Below, one piece after another: positions 17,946 to 27,097 of a DNA stretch of 64,000 nucleotides. The DNA lies in NCBI GenBank assembly GCA_022782265.1, contig JALFOM010000028.1, positions 1-64,000 of the forward strand, in the 5' to 3' direction. The translations under genes were made by a program, and so were the position numbers. Under the pieces are notes generated by a model. It was given only the letters and a program-made list of their open reading frames with translations. It searched no databases and was not told the DNA's origin. Position 1 is the stretch's first letter; every line of letters begins with the position of its first letter. Source of the stretch: Clostridiales bacterium (GTDB taxonomy: Bacteria > Bacillota > Clostridia > Oscillospirales > Oscillospiraceae).

Positions 17946-20762
17946 GTGAAAAACAGGAAAAAGATCATCACTGTTCTGATTTCCGCCGCGGCGGCAGTAC
18001 TTCTCTTGCTGGGGCTTGTCCTTTCCGCGCATCGCAGGCAGGCCTCCGCGCAGGAGGACGCGCTCTCCCTGAGTGAGGTCTATCCCCAAACCTTCGTCTG
18101 CCCCGAGGGCGGCGGCCTTTGTTCATGGGCAGAGCTTCACAACACCTATGAGAAAGATACGGACATTTCCGGCTTTTCCCTCTCTTTGGACAGCGGGGAA
18201 GCCTATGTGTTCCCGGAAGGCAGCATACTGCCCGCCGGGGGCTTTATCCTTGTCCATTTCGGCGGCGGATGTGAGGGGGCATATTCCGCGCCCTTCTCTC
18301 TGCCCGAATCCGGCGGGGAGACCCTGACGCTTATGAGCGGCAGCGGACGGCCTTTAGACAGCATCACGCTTTTGCCCGCAGAGGCCGGTAAGTCTCAGCT
18401 GCGTACTGCGGACGGTCCCTCCCTCAGCGATGCGCCCAGCCCCGGCTTTGAAAACGATGACGCCGGGCGGCAGGAATATCTGCGCAGCATCCCTGCCGGG
18501 GAGGCAGGCAGCCTGCGCATTTCCGAGATCATGGTGAAAAACCGCAGTGTCTTTCAGGCGGCGGACGGCTCCTTCCCCGACTGGATTGAGCTGGAAAACA
18601 CATCCGACGGGGCAGTAAACATCGGCGGCTGGTTTCTGTCTGACGGGGAAGGCGCTTACGGCTGCGCCCTGCCCGGCCTGAATCTTGAACCGGGTCAGCG
18701 GCTGCTGATTATGGCCGACGGGAAGCCCTCTTCCGATGGAGAGATCCATGTGGATTACGCCCTGTCCCAGGGTGAGACTGTCTGCCTGTATACGTCCTAC
18801 GGGCTTCTTGCGGACAGCCTGTTCTGCGATACCGATACAGCGAATCATTCTGTTTGTCGTGATGAAGACGGAGAGCGCATTGAAACAAAATGGGCCACGC
18901 CCGGCAAGGCGAATACCCGGGACGGATATGAGGAATACTGTACTGCGCAGGCTTCAGCCGGCCCGCTGGTGATCAATGAAGTGATGGCGGCAAATCAGTC
19001 CTGGCTTTACCAGCAGGATCTGGACAGCTACTGTGACTGGGTGGAGCTGAAAAACATCTCCGACAGCCCGGTCCTGCTCTCTGACTACTGGCTCAGCGAC
19101 GACGAGGAAAACTATCTCCAGTGGCAGCTGCCGGAGATCAGCCTCACGCCGGGCGGGACGTATATCGTCTGCTGCACCAACGACATTGCGGACGCCGCCC
19201 GCAGCGGCTTTTCCCTGGACGCCAACGAGGAGGAGCTGTTCCTCTGTACCGAAAGGGGCGTTGCGGACTATGTTTATCTCCACGACATGCCGGTAGACGG
19301 CAGCATGGGGCGCCTTGACGGCCAGGCAGGCTTCTTCTATTTCCGCCAGCCCAGCCCCGGCTGGGATAATTCCGGCGGAAGCCGCTTTGTGTCTGAAAAG
19401 CCGGAAGTACTGACCCCCGACGGGGTGTATGACAATATTGAATCGCTGAGCGTGGAACTTTCTTCTCCCGGCACCGTCTATTATACCACGGACGGCAGCG
19501 TGCCCACGGTAAACAGCCGGGTGTACGACGGGCCTGTCACCATCAGCGAGACCACGGTGATCCGGGCCATCGCGGTGGAAGAGAACGCCGTGCCCAGCCG
19601 GGTGCTTACATTGAGCTATATTGTCAATGAAGGCCATACCCTTCCGGTGCTGAGCCTTGTTACCGACAACCGCAGCAGATTTAACGCCATATACACCAAC
19701 GGGACGAAATATGTGGAGCTCCCGGGCAGCCTGTCTCTTTATGAAAACGGCGAGGGCTTTACCATTGCCTGCGGCGTCAGCATGAAGGGCTGGACCAGCC
19801 TGGGCCTGCCCAAGAAGAGCATGGGCGTGTCTTTCCGGGGCTGCTACGGCGACGGTGATCTGGAATACGACGTGTTCGGCAACGGCATTGATCTCTATTC
19901 CTCCCTGTCCATCCGCGCCGGGCAGGACTATCCCCGCGCCATTATCCGAAACGAGCTTTTCCAGGAGCTCTGCCTTGAGATGACCGACCATGTGGTGACC
20001 CAGGAGAGCAAGTATTGCGTCCTGTACATTGACGGCGAATACTGGGGCATATACTGCCTGAAGGAGGATTTCACCCGCCAGTATTACGCCTCCCACACCG
20101 GAAGCAGTAAGGAGAGCGTCACCATGCTCCGCTCCTCCATCAGCAGGGATTCCGCCCTGTATCAGGAGGTTTTCCAGTTCTGTTTTCAAAATGACATGGC
20201 TCTGGAGGAAAATTACCGGCACTTCTGCTCCCTGTTCGATGTGGACAGTCTGATCGACTGGATCATTCTGGAGGCCTACTGCGCCAATTCCGACATCAAC
20301 GGCAATATGCGCTACTTCCGCACCAGTGAAAACGGCGGCAAATGGCAGATCGCCTTCTATGATCTGGACTGGACCTTCCGCTGGACCGGCAACTGCTTTG
20401 ACAACACCATCTATCCCACCCGGGCCGTGCAGATCGCCCCGCTCATCAACGCGCTCCTTGAAAACGAGGAGTTTTGCCTGGCTCTCGCCCGGCGCTGCGC
20501 AGAGGTCTGCCAGAGCACCCTCTCCAACGCCCATGTGCTGGCAAAGATCGACGAAATGCAGGCCCTGATCGAGCCGGAGGTCCCCCGGGAACGGGAGCGC
20601 TGGGGCTTAAGTCTCCATTCCTGGTATACCAGCATGGATGCACTGCGGGACTATATCAACGACTTTGACTATGAAAACTACATGACAGACCGGCTTTTCG
20701 ATATTCTGAATCTGAGCGCGGAGCAGCGGGAAGCCCTTCTGGAAGGAAAGGAAACACCATGA
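17946..20762 (+). CDS. CotH kinase-family protein with lamin-tail-like domains
   Basis: GTG start with RBS ccggagg; repeated 'ISEIMVKN...DWIELEN' / 'INEVMAAN...DWVELKN' LTD-like segments; CotH core 'IAFYDLDWTFRW'. Confidence 0.82.
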   Translation: MKNRKKIITVLISAAAAVLLLLGLVLSAHRRQASAQEDALSLSEVYPQTFVCPEGGGLCSWAELHNTYEKDTDISGFSLSLDSGEAYVFPEGSILPAGGFILVHFGGGCEGAYSAPFSLPESGGETLTLMSGSGRPLDSITLLPAEAGKSQLRTADGPSLSDAPSPGFENDDAGRQEYLRSIPAGEAGSLRISEIMVKNRSVFQAADGSFPDWIELENTSDGAVNIGGWFLSDGEGAYGCALPGLNLEPGQRLLIMADGKPSSDGEIHVDYALSQGETVCLYTSYGLLADSLFCDTDTANHSVCRDEDGERIETKWATPGKANTRDGYEEYCTAQASAGPLVINEVMAANQSWLYQQDLDSYCDWVELKNISDSPVLLSDYWLSDDEENYLQWQLPEISLTPGGTYIVCCTNDIADAARSGFSLDANEEELFLCTERGVADYVYLHDMPVDGSMGRLDGQAGFFYFRQPSPGWDNSGGSRFVSEKPEVLTPDGVYDNIESLSVELSSPGTVYYTTDGSVPTVNSRVYDGPVTISETTVIRAIAVEENAVPSRVLTLSYIVNEGHTLPVLSLVTDNRSRFNAIYTNGTKYVELPGSLSLYENGEGFTIACGVSMKGWTSLGLPKKSMGVSFRGCYGDGDLEYDVFGNGIDLYSSLSIRAGQDYPRAIIRNELFQELCLEMTDHVVTQESKYCVLYIDGEYWGIYCLKEDFTRQYYASHTGSSKESVTMLRSSISRDSALYQEVFQFCFQNDMALEENYRHFCSLFDVDSLIDWIILEAYCANSDINGNMRYFRTSENGGKWQIAFYDLDWTFRWTGNCFDNTIYPTRAVQIAPLINALLENEEFCLALARRCAEVCQSTLSNAHVLAKIDEMQALIEPEVPRERERWGLSLHSWYTSMDALRDYINDFDYENYMTDRLFDILNLSAEQREALLEGKETP

Positions 20763-21292
20763 AAAAACTATTCAGCATTCTCATCGCGGCCACGCTTCTT
20801 CTCTCCCTCTGCGCCTGCGGCAGCAGTGCGCCGGCGGCCACCGAGCCGCCTGTCCACGAGACGCCCACCCCCTCCGCGGCCCCTTCTGCGTCTCCCACCG
20901 GGGAGAGCATGGGTCAGGCCCTGCTGAAGGACTTCAGCGACAGAGTGAACGCGGAGCCGGAGCTTGGCGCGGAAGAACTGGCAAAGGCGCTGCTGGAAAA
21001 CCCGGTGATTGAATTTGCCGGCGACGCCCTGCCTGTTGAGCCGGGCCTGCTCACCGGCTTTGGCAACGCGGAGATCACCGGCTTTGCCCAGGGCGCCATG
21101 TTCGCCCCCATGATCAGCACCATTCCCTTTGTGGGCTATGTCTTTGTGCTGGATGAGGGCGCGGACGCGGAGGCCTTTGTCCAGACCTTGAAGGACAACG
21201 CCGACCCCCGGTGGAACATCTGCACCGAGGCGGACGAGACCATTGCCGAGCATGTGGGGAACACCGTGTTCTTCGTCATGTGTCCCGCGTGA
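20759..21292 (+). CDS. Small lipoprotein of unknown function
   Basis: MKKLFSILIAATLLLSLCACGSS lipobox; ATGA overlap with upstream gene. Confidence 0.75.
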   Translation: MKKLFSILIAATLLLSLCACGSSAPAATEPPVHETPTPSAAPSASPTGESMGQALLKDFSDRVNAEPELGAEELAKALLENPVIEFAGDALPVEPGLLTGFGNAEITGFAQGAMFAPMISTIPFVGYVFVLDEGADAEAFVQTLKDNADPRWNICTEADETIAEHVGNTVFFVMCPA

Positions 21293-21366
21293 GCGCAATC
21301 TAAACCGCTGACAGGCGCGGCAAAAGCCGCGCCTGTATTTCTGTCTGTGGGAAAGGAGAGTCTGTC

Positions 21367-22764
21367 TTGCTGTTTTCCAGCCTCAGCTTTCTGTATTATT
21401 TTCTGCCCTGTGTGCTGATTATCTATTTTCTGGCCCCAAAAAAGCTGAAAAACAGCGTTCTGCTGCTTTCCAGCCTGTTTTTCTACGCCTGGGGCGAGCC
21501 GAAGTATGTGCTGCTCATGCTCCTGGCCATCCTCTGCGGCTATCTTTTCGCCCTGCTCATTGAGCGTTACCGGGGCAGGCGGCTGTCCCGGCTGTTTCTC
21601 ATTCTGTCGGTGAGCCTCAGCGCCGCCATACTGGGCTTTTTCAAGTACGCGGACTTCTTCATTCAAAATTTCAACGCCGTCACCAGCCTTTCCCTGCCCC
21701 TGCTCAGGATCGCCCTGCCCATCGGCATCAGCTTTTATACCTTCCAGCTCATCAGCTACACCGTGGACGTGTACCGGGGCGTCCCCGCCCAGAGGAGCTT
21801 TATCGACCTTGCGGCCTACATCTCCCTCTTTCCCCAGCTGATCGCCGGCCCCATCGTGCGCTATTCCCAGATCGCGGAGCAGCTCTCCTCCCGGCGGCAC
21901 AGTCTGGACAAGGCGGCACTGGGCATTCGCCGCTTTATCCTGGGTCTGGGCAAAAAGGTGCTCATCGCCAACGCTATGGGCCAGCTCTGCCAGATCTTCC
22001 GTGCCTCGCAGGACAAGTCCGTCCTGTTTTTCTGGCTCTATGCCATCGCCAACATGCTGCACATCTACTTCGACTTTTCCGGCTACAGCGATATGGCCAT
22101 CGGTTTGGGAAAGCTGTTCGGCTTTGATTTTCCGGAGAACTTCAACTACCCCTACATTTCCCGCAGCGTCACCGAGTTCTGGCGCCGCTGGCATATCTCC
22201 CTGGGCTCCTGGTTTCGGGACTATGTGTACATCCCCATGGGCGGGAACCGGGTGTCCAGACCCCGCTGGTTGCTGAACCTTCTCACGGTCTGGCTGCTCA
22301 CCGGCTTCTGGCACGGGGCCGCCTGGAACTTCATCGTCTGGGGCCTGTTTTTCGCCGTCTTTCTGATTCTCGAAAAGCTTTGGCTGCTGAAGCACCTGGA
22401 AAAGGCCCCTGTTCTGGGCCGGGTCTATGTGCTTTTCACCGTGATGCTCAGCTTCATCATCTTCAGTGCGGAGAACATGGGTCAGGCCTTGTCCAGCCTG
22501 TCTTCCCTGTTCGGTGCCGGGGGCCTGCCGCTGCTGTCGGCAGAGTGTTTGTATTACCTGAAAAGCTATGCCGTCCTGCTGCTCATTGCGGTCGTCGGCG
22601 CTACGCCCCTGCCCAGGCTTCTGCTTCAGCGCCTCGGCATCCGTCCGGGCGGAGAAAAACTGCGGAACCTGCTGGAGGTTCCGGCGCTGCTGCTGATCCT
22701 GGCGCTCTCCACCGCCTATCTGGTGGACGGCTCCTTCAACCCCTTTTTGTATTTCCGCTTCTGA
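21367..22764 (+). CDS. MBOAT-family O-acyltransferase (AlgI-like)
   Basis: MLFSSLSFLYYFLP, YFDFSGYSDMAIGLGKLFGF, LTGFWHGAAWNFIVWG. Confidence 0.94.
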   Translation: MLFSSLSFLYYFLPCVLIIYFLAPKKLKNSVLLLSSLFFYAWGEPKYVLLMLLAILCGYLFALLIERYRGRRLSRLFLILSVSLSAAILGFFKYADFFIQNFNAVTSLSLPLLRIALPIGISFYTFQLISYTVDVYRGVPAQRSFIDLAAYISLFPQLIAGPIVRYSQIAEQLSSRRHSLDKAALGIRRFILGLGKKVLIANAMGQLCQIFRASQDKSVLFFWLYAIANMLHIYFDFSGYSDMAIGLGKLFGFDFPENFNYPYISRSVTEFWRRWHISLGSWFRDYVYIPMGGNRVSRPRWLLNLLTVWLLTGFWHGAAWNFIVWGLFFAVFLILEKLWLLKHLEKAPVLGRVYVLFTVMLSFIIFSAENMGQALSSLSSLFGAGGLPLLSAECLYYLKSYAVLLLIAVVGATPLPRLLLQRLGIRPGGEKLRNLLEVPALLLILALSTAYLVDGSFNPFLYFRF

Positions 22765-22776
22765 GGAGGAGGGCTT

Positions 22777-23886
22777 ATGGGTTTAAAACCGAAAAATATT
22801 CTGCTCACCGTTTTGATGGCCGGGGCGCTGCTGGCCGGATTCCTGTGCTGCCTGCTCCTGCCTGACCGGGAATTTTCCCTCAGCGAGCGCCGGAAGCTGG
22901 CCGCCATGCCTGAGCTGAGCGCGGAAAACCTCCTGTCCGGCGCTTTCGCGGAGGATTTTGAGACTTATGTTCAGGATCAGTTTCCGGGCCGGGAGGGCTT
23001 TCGCAGTCTGAAAGCCCTGACAGAGACCTATGCCCTGGGCAAGCTGGACAACAACGGCCTGTATCTTGCGGAGGGCCATCTCTCCAAGCTGGATTATCCC
23101 CTGAATGAGCAGATGCTGGATCACGCGGCGGAGCGCTTCCGCTATCTGTATGACACTTATCTGGCCGGTAAGGGCATGAAGATCTATCTTGCCGTCATTC
23201 CGGACAAGAACGTTTTTCTGGCCGGGCAGAGCGGACGGCTGACCTATGATTACCAGGCCCTTGTGTCCGCTGTGCGGGAAAAAGCGGACTATATGGAATA
23301 TATCGATCTGTTTTCTGTTTTGTCCCTGGATGATTACTACCGCACCGACAGCCACTGGCGGCAGGAGCGGCTGCTGCCGGTGGCGGAAAGGCTTGCCGGG
23401 GCCATGGGCGCGGAGCTGCCCCGGGCAGAATATAAGGAAAACACCCTGGACACGCCCTTTTTCGGGGTGTACAGCGGTCAATCCGCCCTGCCGGTCAGCC
23501 CTGACGCACTGGTTTACCTGACGGGCGGCGCCATTGACGGCTGCACCGTCACCGGCTACGGCAGCGGCTCGCCAGAGGCGATGCCCATGTACGACTTGGG
23601 CAAGGGGCAGGGACGTGACCCCTATGAGCTGTTTCTGTCCGGCTCCCAGCCGGTTATCACCATAGAAAACCCCAACGCCGAAACCCACCGGGAGCTGATT
23701 ATTTTCCGGGATTCCTATGCCAGCGCTCTCGCCCCGCTGCTCGCCGGGGCCTATGCCAGAATCACGCTGGTGGATATCCGCTATGTGCAGAGCGCCGCTT
23801 TGGACCGCTTTGTGGACTTTGATCGTCAGGATGTGCTGTTTTTGTACAGCAGCACCCTTCTCAACAGCAGCCTGGCCCTGCGCTGA
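22777..23886 (+). CDS. DHHW-family / AlgJ-AlgX-like SGNH protein
   Basis: 'YRTDSHWRQE' and 'IFRDSYASAL' motifs; directly after MBOAT. Confidence 0.85.
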   Translation: MGLKPKNILLTVLMAGALLAGFLCCLLLPDREFSLSERRKLAAMPELSAENLLSGAFAEDFETYVQDQFPGREGFRSLKALTETYALGKLDNNGLYLAEGHLSKLDYPLNEQMLDHAAERFRYLYDTYLAGKGMKIYLAVIPDKNVFLAGQSGRLTYDYQALVSAVREKADYMEYIDLFSVLSLDDYYRTDSHWRQERLLPVAERLAGAMGAELPRAEYKENTLDTPFFGVYSGQSALPVSPDALVYLTGGAIDGCTVTGYGSGSPEAMPMYDLGKGQGRDPYELFLSGSQPVITIENPNAETHRELIIFRDSYASALAPLLAGAYARITLVDIRYVQSAALDRFVDFDRQDVLFLYSSTLLNSSLALR

Positions 23887-24097
23887 TCATAAAAACTTAA
23901 AATTTCTTTATTATTTTTCAAAAACAGATGCACAAGCGGGAAAAAAGGTGTATACTGTCCTGGCAAGTCTGCATCGGTCTGTCGATAAGCGTCTGGCTGA
24001 TGGCTGTTACTGCGCCAAAACCATGCGTCTTCTCCGCAAGCTTCCGGAAAATCCCGGGCCGCCGGGCTGCCGCTGAACGAAGAGGTTGAATATTGAA

Positions 24098-25846
24098 ATG
24101 AATACAATTACCGCCAAGACCCCCTGGGCCGACCATCTGGGCGGTCTGCCCCTGCATCTGGACTATTTTGAAGGCTCCATGTTTGACGCCGTGAAGAAAA
24201 TTGCCGATCAGTACCCCGACAATGTGGCCTTCGACTTCATGGGCAGTCCCACCACCTACCGCAGGCTGATCCAGCAGGTGGAGCAGTGCGCCAAGGCCCT
24301 CAAGACCATCGGCGTGCGCGAGGGCGACAAGGTGACCATCGCCATGCCCAACTGCCCCCAGGCCATCTTCATGTTTTACGCGGTGAACCTGGTGGGCGGC
24401 ATTGCCAACATGATCCACCCCCTCTCCGCCGAGAAGGAGATCGAGTTTTATCTCAACGAGTCGGAGAGCGTCACGGCAATCACCCTGGACCAGTTCTACG
24501 ACAAGTTTGAAAACGTGCGGCAGAACACCAAGGTGGTGAACATCATCATCGCCAGTGTGAAGGATGAGCTTTCCAAGCCCATCAAGGCGGGCTATATGCT
24601 CACCGAGGGACGCAAGATCAAGAAGATCCCGGACGACGCGCCGGTCATCCGCTGGAAGGACTTCATGCGTCTCAGCCGGGCCTGCTTCTATAATTACGCC
24701 GTCCCCCGCAAGGGCGACGACCCCGCCGTCATCCTCTATTCCGGCGGCACCACCGGCACCACAAAGGGCATCGTGCTCACCAACCGCAACTTCAACGCCC
24801 TTGGCCAGCAGGTCATCGCCACAAACCCCATGTTCCGCGTGGGCGACAAGATGCTGGCCGCCATGCCGCTGTTCCACGGCTTCGGTCTGGGCGTGTGCAT
24901 ACATACCATGCTTTCTCAGGGCGGGCGCTGCATCCTGATCCCCCGTTTCACCGCCCAGAGCTATGCAAAGCAGATTACCAAGTATAAATGCAATTTCATT
25001 GCCGGCGTCCCCACGCTGTATGAGGCCCTGCTGCGCCTGCCCTCCATGGAGGACGCGGATCTGAGCTGCCTGAAGGGCGTGTTCTCCGGCGGCGACTCCC
25101 TGTCCATCGAGCTGAAGAAGAAGTTCGACAAGTTCCTGTACGACCACAAGGCGGTTATCCAGGTCCGCGAGGGCTACGGCACCACCGAGACCGTCACCGC
25201 CTGCTGCCTGACCCCGCCCCATATGTCCAAGGAGGGCAGCATCGGTCTTCCCTTCCCGGACACCTACATCAAGATCGTCAAGCCCGGCACCGATGAGGAG
25301 CTGCCCTACGGTGAGGAGGGCGAGATCCTTCTGGCCGGCCCCACGGTGATGAAGGAGTATATGAATCACCCGGAGGAGACGGCCCAGACCCTCCGCACCC
25401 ACGCCGACGGCCTCACCTGGGTCTATACCGGCGATTTGGGCACCATGGACAAGGAGGGCTTCATCTACTTCCGGGGCAGAGCCAAGAGGATGATTATCTC
25501 CTCAGGCTATAATGTGTACCCCAGCCAGCTGGAGAACATTCTGGACGCCCATGAGTTTGTGCAGATGAGCTGTGTCATCGGCGTGCCCGACCCCTACAAG
25601 ATGCAGAAGGTAAAGGCCTTTGTCAAGCTTACGCCGGATGTTCCCGCCAACGAGGAAACCAAGAAAGAGCTGATGGACTACTGCCGCAAGCACATCGCCA
25701 AATACGCCATGCCCTACGACATAGAGTTCAGGGAGGACATGCCCAAGACGCTGGTAGGCAAGGTGGCCTACCGCGTCCTTGAAGAAGAGGAGCTGGCCCG
25801 CATTAAGGCCCGGGAGGAAGAGGCAGCGGTTCCGGCAGGACAATAA
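24098..25846 (+). CDS. AMP-binding acyl-CoA synthetase/ligase
   Basis: YSGGTTGTTKGIVLTNRN, YGTTE, YTGDLG, GRAKRMIISSGYNVYP. Confidence 0.93.
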   Translation: MNTITAKTPWADHLGGLPLHLDYFEGSMFDAVKKIADQYPDNVAFDFMGSPTTYRRLIQQVEQCAKALKTIGVREGDKVTIAMPNCPQAIFMFYAVNLVGGIANMIHPLSAEKEIEFYLNESESVTAITLDQFYDKFENVRQNTKVVNIIIASVKDELSKPIKAGYMLTEGRKIKKIPDDAPVIRWKDFMRLSRACFYNYAVPRKGDDPAVILYSGGTTGTTKGIVLTNRNFNALGQQVIATNPMFRVGDKMLAAMPLFHGFGLGVCIHTMLSQGGRCILIPRFTAQSYAKQITKYKCNFIAGVPTLYEALLRLPSMEDADLSCLKGVFSGGDSLSIELKKKFDKFLYDHKAVIQVREGYGTTETVTACCLTPPHMSKEGSIGLPFPDTYIKIVKPGTDEELPYGEEGEILLAGPTVMKEYMNHPEETAQTLRTHADGLTWVYTGDLGTMDKEGFIYFRGRAKRMIISSGYNVYPSQLENILDAHEFVQMSCVIGVPDPYKMQKVKAFVKLTPDVPANEETKKELMDYCRKHIAKYAMPYDIEFREDMPKTLVGKVAYRVLEEEELARIKAREEEAAVPAGQ

Positions 25847-25857
25847 AGCAAAAACGA

Positions 25858-25883
25858 AACCTCCGGTCATTCGACCGGAGGTT
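25858..25883. terminator. Bidirectional terminator hairpin
   Basis: AACCTCCGGTC-attc-GACCGGAGGTT. Confidence 0.8.
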
Positions 25884-26146
25884 CAGTATTCCCGCAGGAC
25901 GAGGTCTGTGACGCCCATGTTCAGACCAATTTCTATTCGTTTCACCTTCGGATGTCCGGTATATTCCCGGCGGATCATGTCCCGCAGGGCCGTGCCGCTG
26001 TGGTAGCCGTGGATGATGCGCAGACGGTATACGCCGCTCCCGGCCCGGCGGAGCTTTGCGTTGATGGCCGTTTTCGCCTGCACCTGGGTCATGCCGTGTA
26101 TGTCCAGTTCCAGAATGCTTTCCGGCATCTTTATTTCTCCCTGCAT
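25883..26146 (-). CDS. Stand-alone Smr-domain protein (start may be the internal MPESILELD methionine)
   Basis: LDIHGMTQVQAKTAI ... YRLRIIHGYHSGTALRDMIR: Smr 'LDLHG' and 'IIHGxGxG'-like motifs. Confidence 0.8.
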   Translation of the reverse strand: MQGEIKMPESILELDIHGMTQVQAKTAINAKLRRAGSGVYRLRIIHGYHSGTALRDMIRREYTGHPKVKRIEIGLNMGVTDLVLREY

Positions 26147-26241
26147 TTCAAATTATCTCCCTGTACTGCATTTTGCAAAGAGCAGCCAAACGGAGCAGAA
26201 TCGAGGTAAGAACGACTAAAAGTATACCAACGCACCGCCAT

Positions 26242-26574
26242 TTACCTCTGTCGGTTCAAAAGGTAAGTTTCCAAATTGATTTCATGATGGTACTTTAAGG
26301 AAGCCGCTCTATCCTTCCGGAGTACAATATCATTCATGTCGATTTTGTTGATTGCCGCGATCGCAACGATATAGTGGAGCATATCTGCCAATTCTGTACC
26401 CAGTTCCTCCTGAAGATCGCTTTCGTCAGAGGATTTCCTTCCCGCCCTTTTGTTCAAGACCTCCGCAACTTCCCCGATTTCTTCCACCAGTTTCATAAAC
26501 AGGCCCTGTTCATTCGCCCAGCCGCCGTAGCGGTCAGATAAGTATGCTTGCAAGGCTTCAATTGTGATGTTCAT
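26242..26574 (-). CDS. MazG-like nucleotide pyrophosphohydrolase
   Basis: LFMKLVEEIGEVAEVLNKR ... LGTELADMLHYIVAIA: EExxE...ExxD-type MazG motifs. Confidence 0.85.
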   Translation of the reverse strand: MNITIEALQAYLSDRYGGWANEQGLFMKLVEEIGEVAEVLNKRAGRKSSDESDLQEELGTELADMLHYIVAIAAINKIDMNDIVLRKDRAASLKYHHEINLETYLLNRQR

Positions 26575-26867
26575 GATTTATTCTCCTTTGCGGTGTTGAT
26601 GGAGGAGATGAGCATTCTACGTATTGAACCGCAATCGTGCAGAACAGTCTTTGCTACATCTTTGGAAATCAATTCCGCTTTTTGAGCAATTTCAATCCAG
26701 TATTCTGTTTCATAGCATTCCTTCAATGAAATCGCGCACAGCGCGATGAAATCCGAGCAGGCTCGGATGAAATCTGCTGACGCAGATGAAATGAAATCCA
26801 CCCATCCGCCGTTGAGGCGGATTTCATCCCCGTAGGGGATTTCATCATCGAAGATGATTTCACCCAC
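26571..26867 (-). pseudogene. C-terminal remnant of S23r/Avd-like four-helix-bundle protein whose 5' half is a hairpin-repeat array
   Basis: SDFIALCAISLKECYETEYWIEIAQKAELISKDVAKTVLHDCGSIRRMLISSINTAKENKS matches the C-terminal half of the S23r family; preceding codons are encoded by the repeat array. Confidence 0.65.
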
Positions 26868-26884
26868 CCAAAAGGGTGGATTTC
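26728..26884. repeat. Strand-symmetric array of seven short hairpins joined by GAA (left) / TTC (right) spacers
   Basis: Stems at 26731-26747, 26751-26768, 26772-26787, 26804-26822, 26826-26840, 26844-26858 and 26864-26879; GAA spacers at 26728, 26748, 26769; TTC spacers at 26823, 26841. Confidence 0.9.
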
Positions 26885-26889
26885 GTTGA

Positions 26890-26932
26890 AAAGGAACAAC
26901 CTTTGTCTGGCAGACAAAGGTTGTTCCTTTTC
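26890..26932 (-). terminator. Long perfect hairpin immediately 3' of tRNA-Arg
   Basis: AAAAGGAACAACCTTTGTCTG-g-CAGACAAAGGTTGTTCCTTTT. Confidence 0.85.
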
Positions 26933-27009
26933 TGGCACGCCGTAAGGGATTCGAACCCCTGACCTTCTGGTCCGTAGCCAGACGCTCTATCCAGCTGAGC
27001 TAACGGCGC
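26933..27009 (-). tRNA. tRNA-Arg(ACG), CCA encoded
   Basis: GCGCCGTTAGCTCAGCTGGATAGAGCGTCTGGCTACGGACCAGAAGGTCAGGGGTTCGAATCCCTTACGGCGTGCCA; anticodon loop CTACGGA. Confidence 0.95.
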
Positions 27010-27097
27010 ATTTCTTGAAGCCTTGATATATTAGCACAGCTAAGATAGAATTGCAAGTGGTTTTTCAAAAAAAATCAGGTTTTTTTGCTTTTTCCTT

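Noticed and set aside
17739-18089. 116-aa minus-strand ORF
   Set aside because: Spans the CotH gene 5' region and AT-rich spacer; no homology signal and conflicts with the well-supported CotH start at 17946.
18954-20534. 526-aa minus-strand ORF
   Set aside because: Antisense shadow of the CotH-family gene.
23918-25402. 494-aa minus-strand ORF
   Set aside because: Antisense shadow of the acyl-CoA synthetase gene; no motifs.
26728-26884. Possible CRISPR array
   Set aside because: No constant 23-40-bp repeat or uniform ~30-bp spacers; the units are 15-19-bp hairpins with 3-bp connectors, and no cas genes are present.
26242-27009. Diversity-generating retroelement suggested by the Avd-like protein
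   Set aside because: No reverse transcriptase ORF and no TR/VR repeat pair in the window; the family also includes non-DGR S23r proteins.
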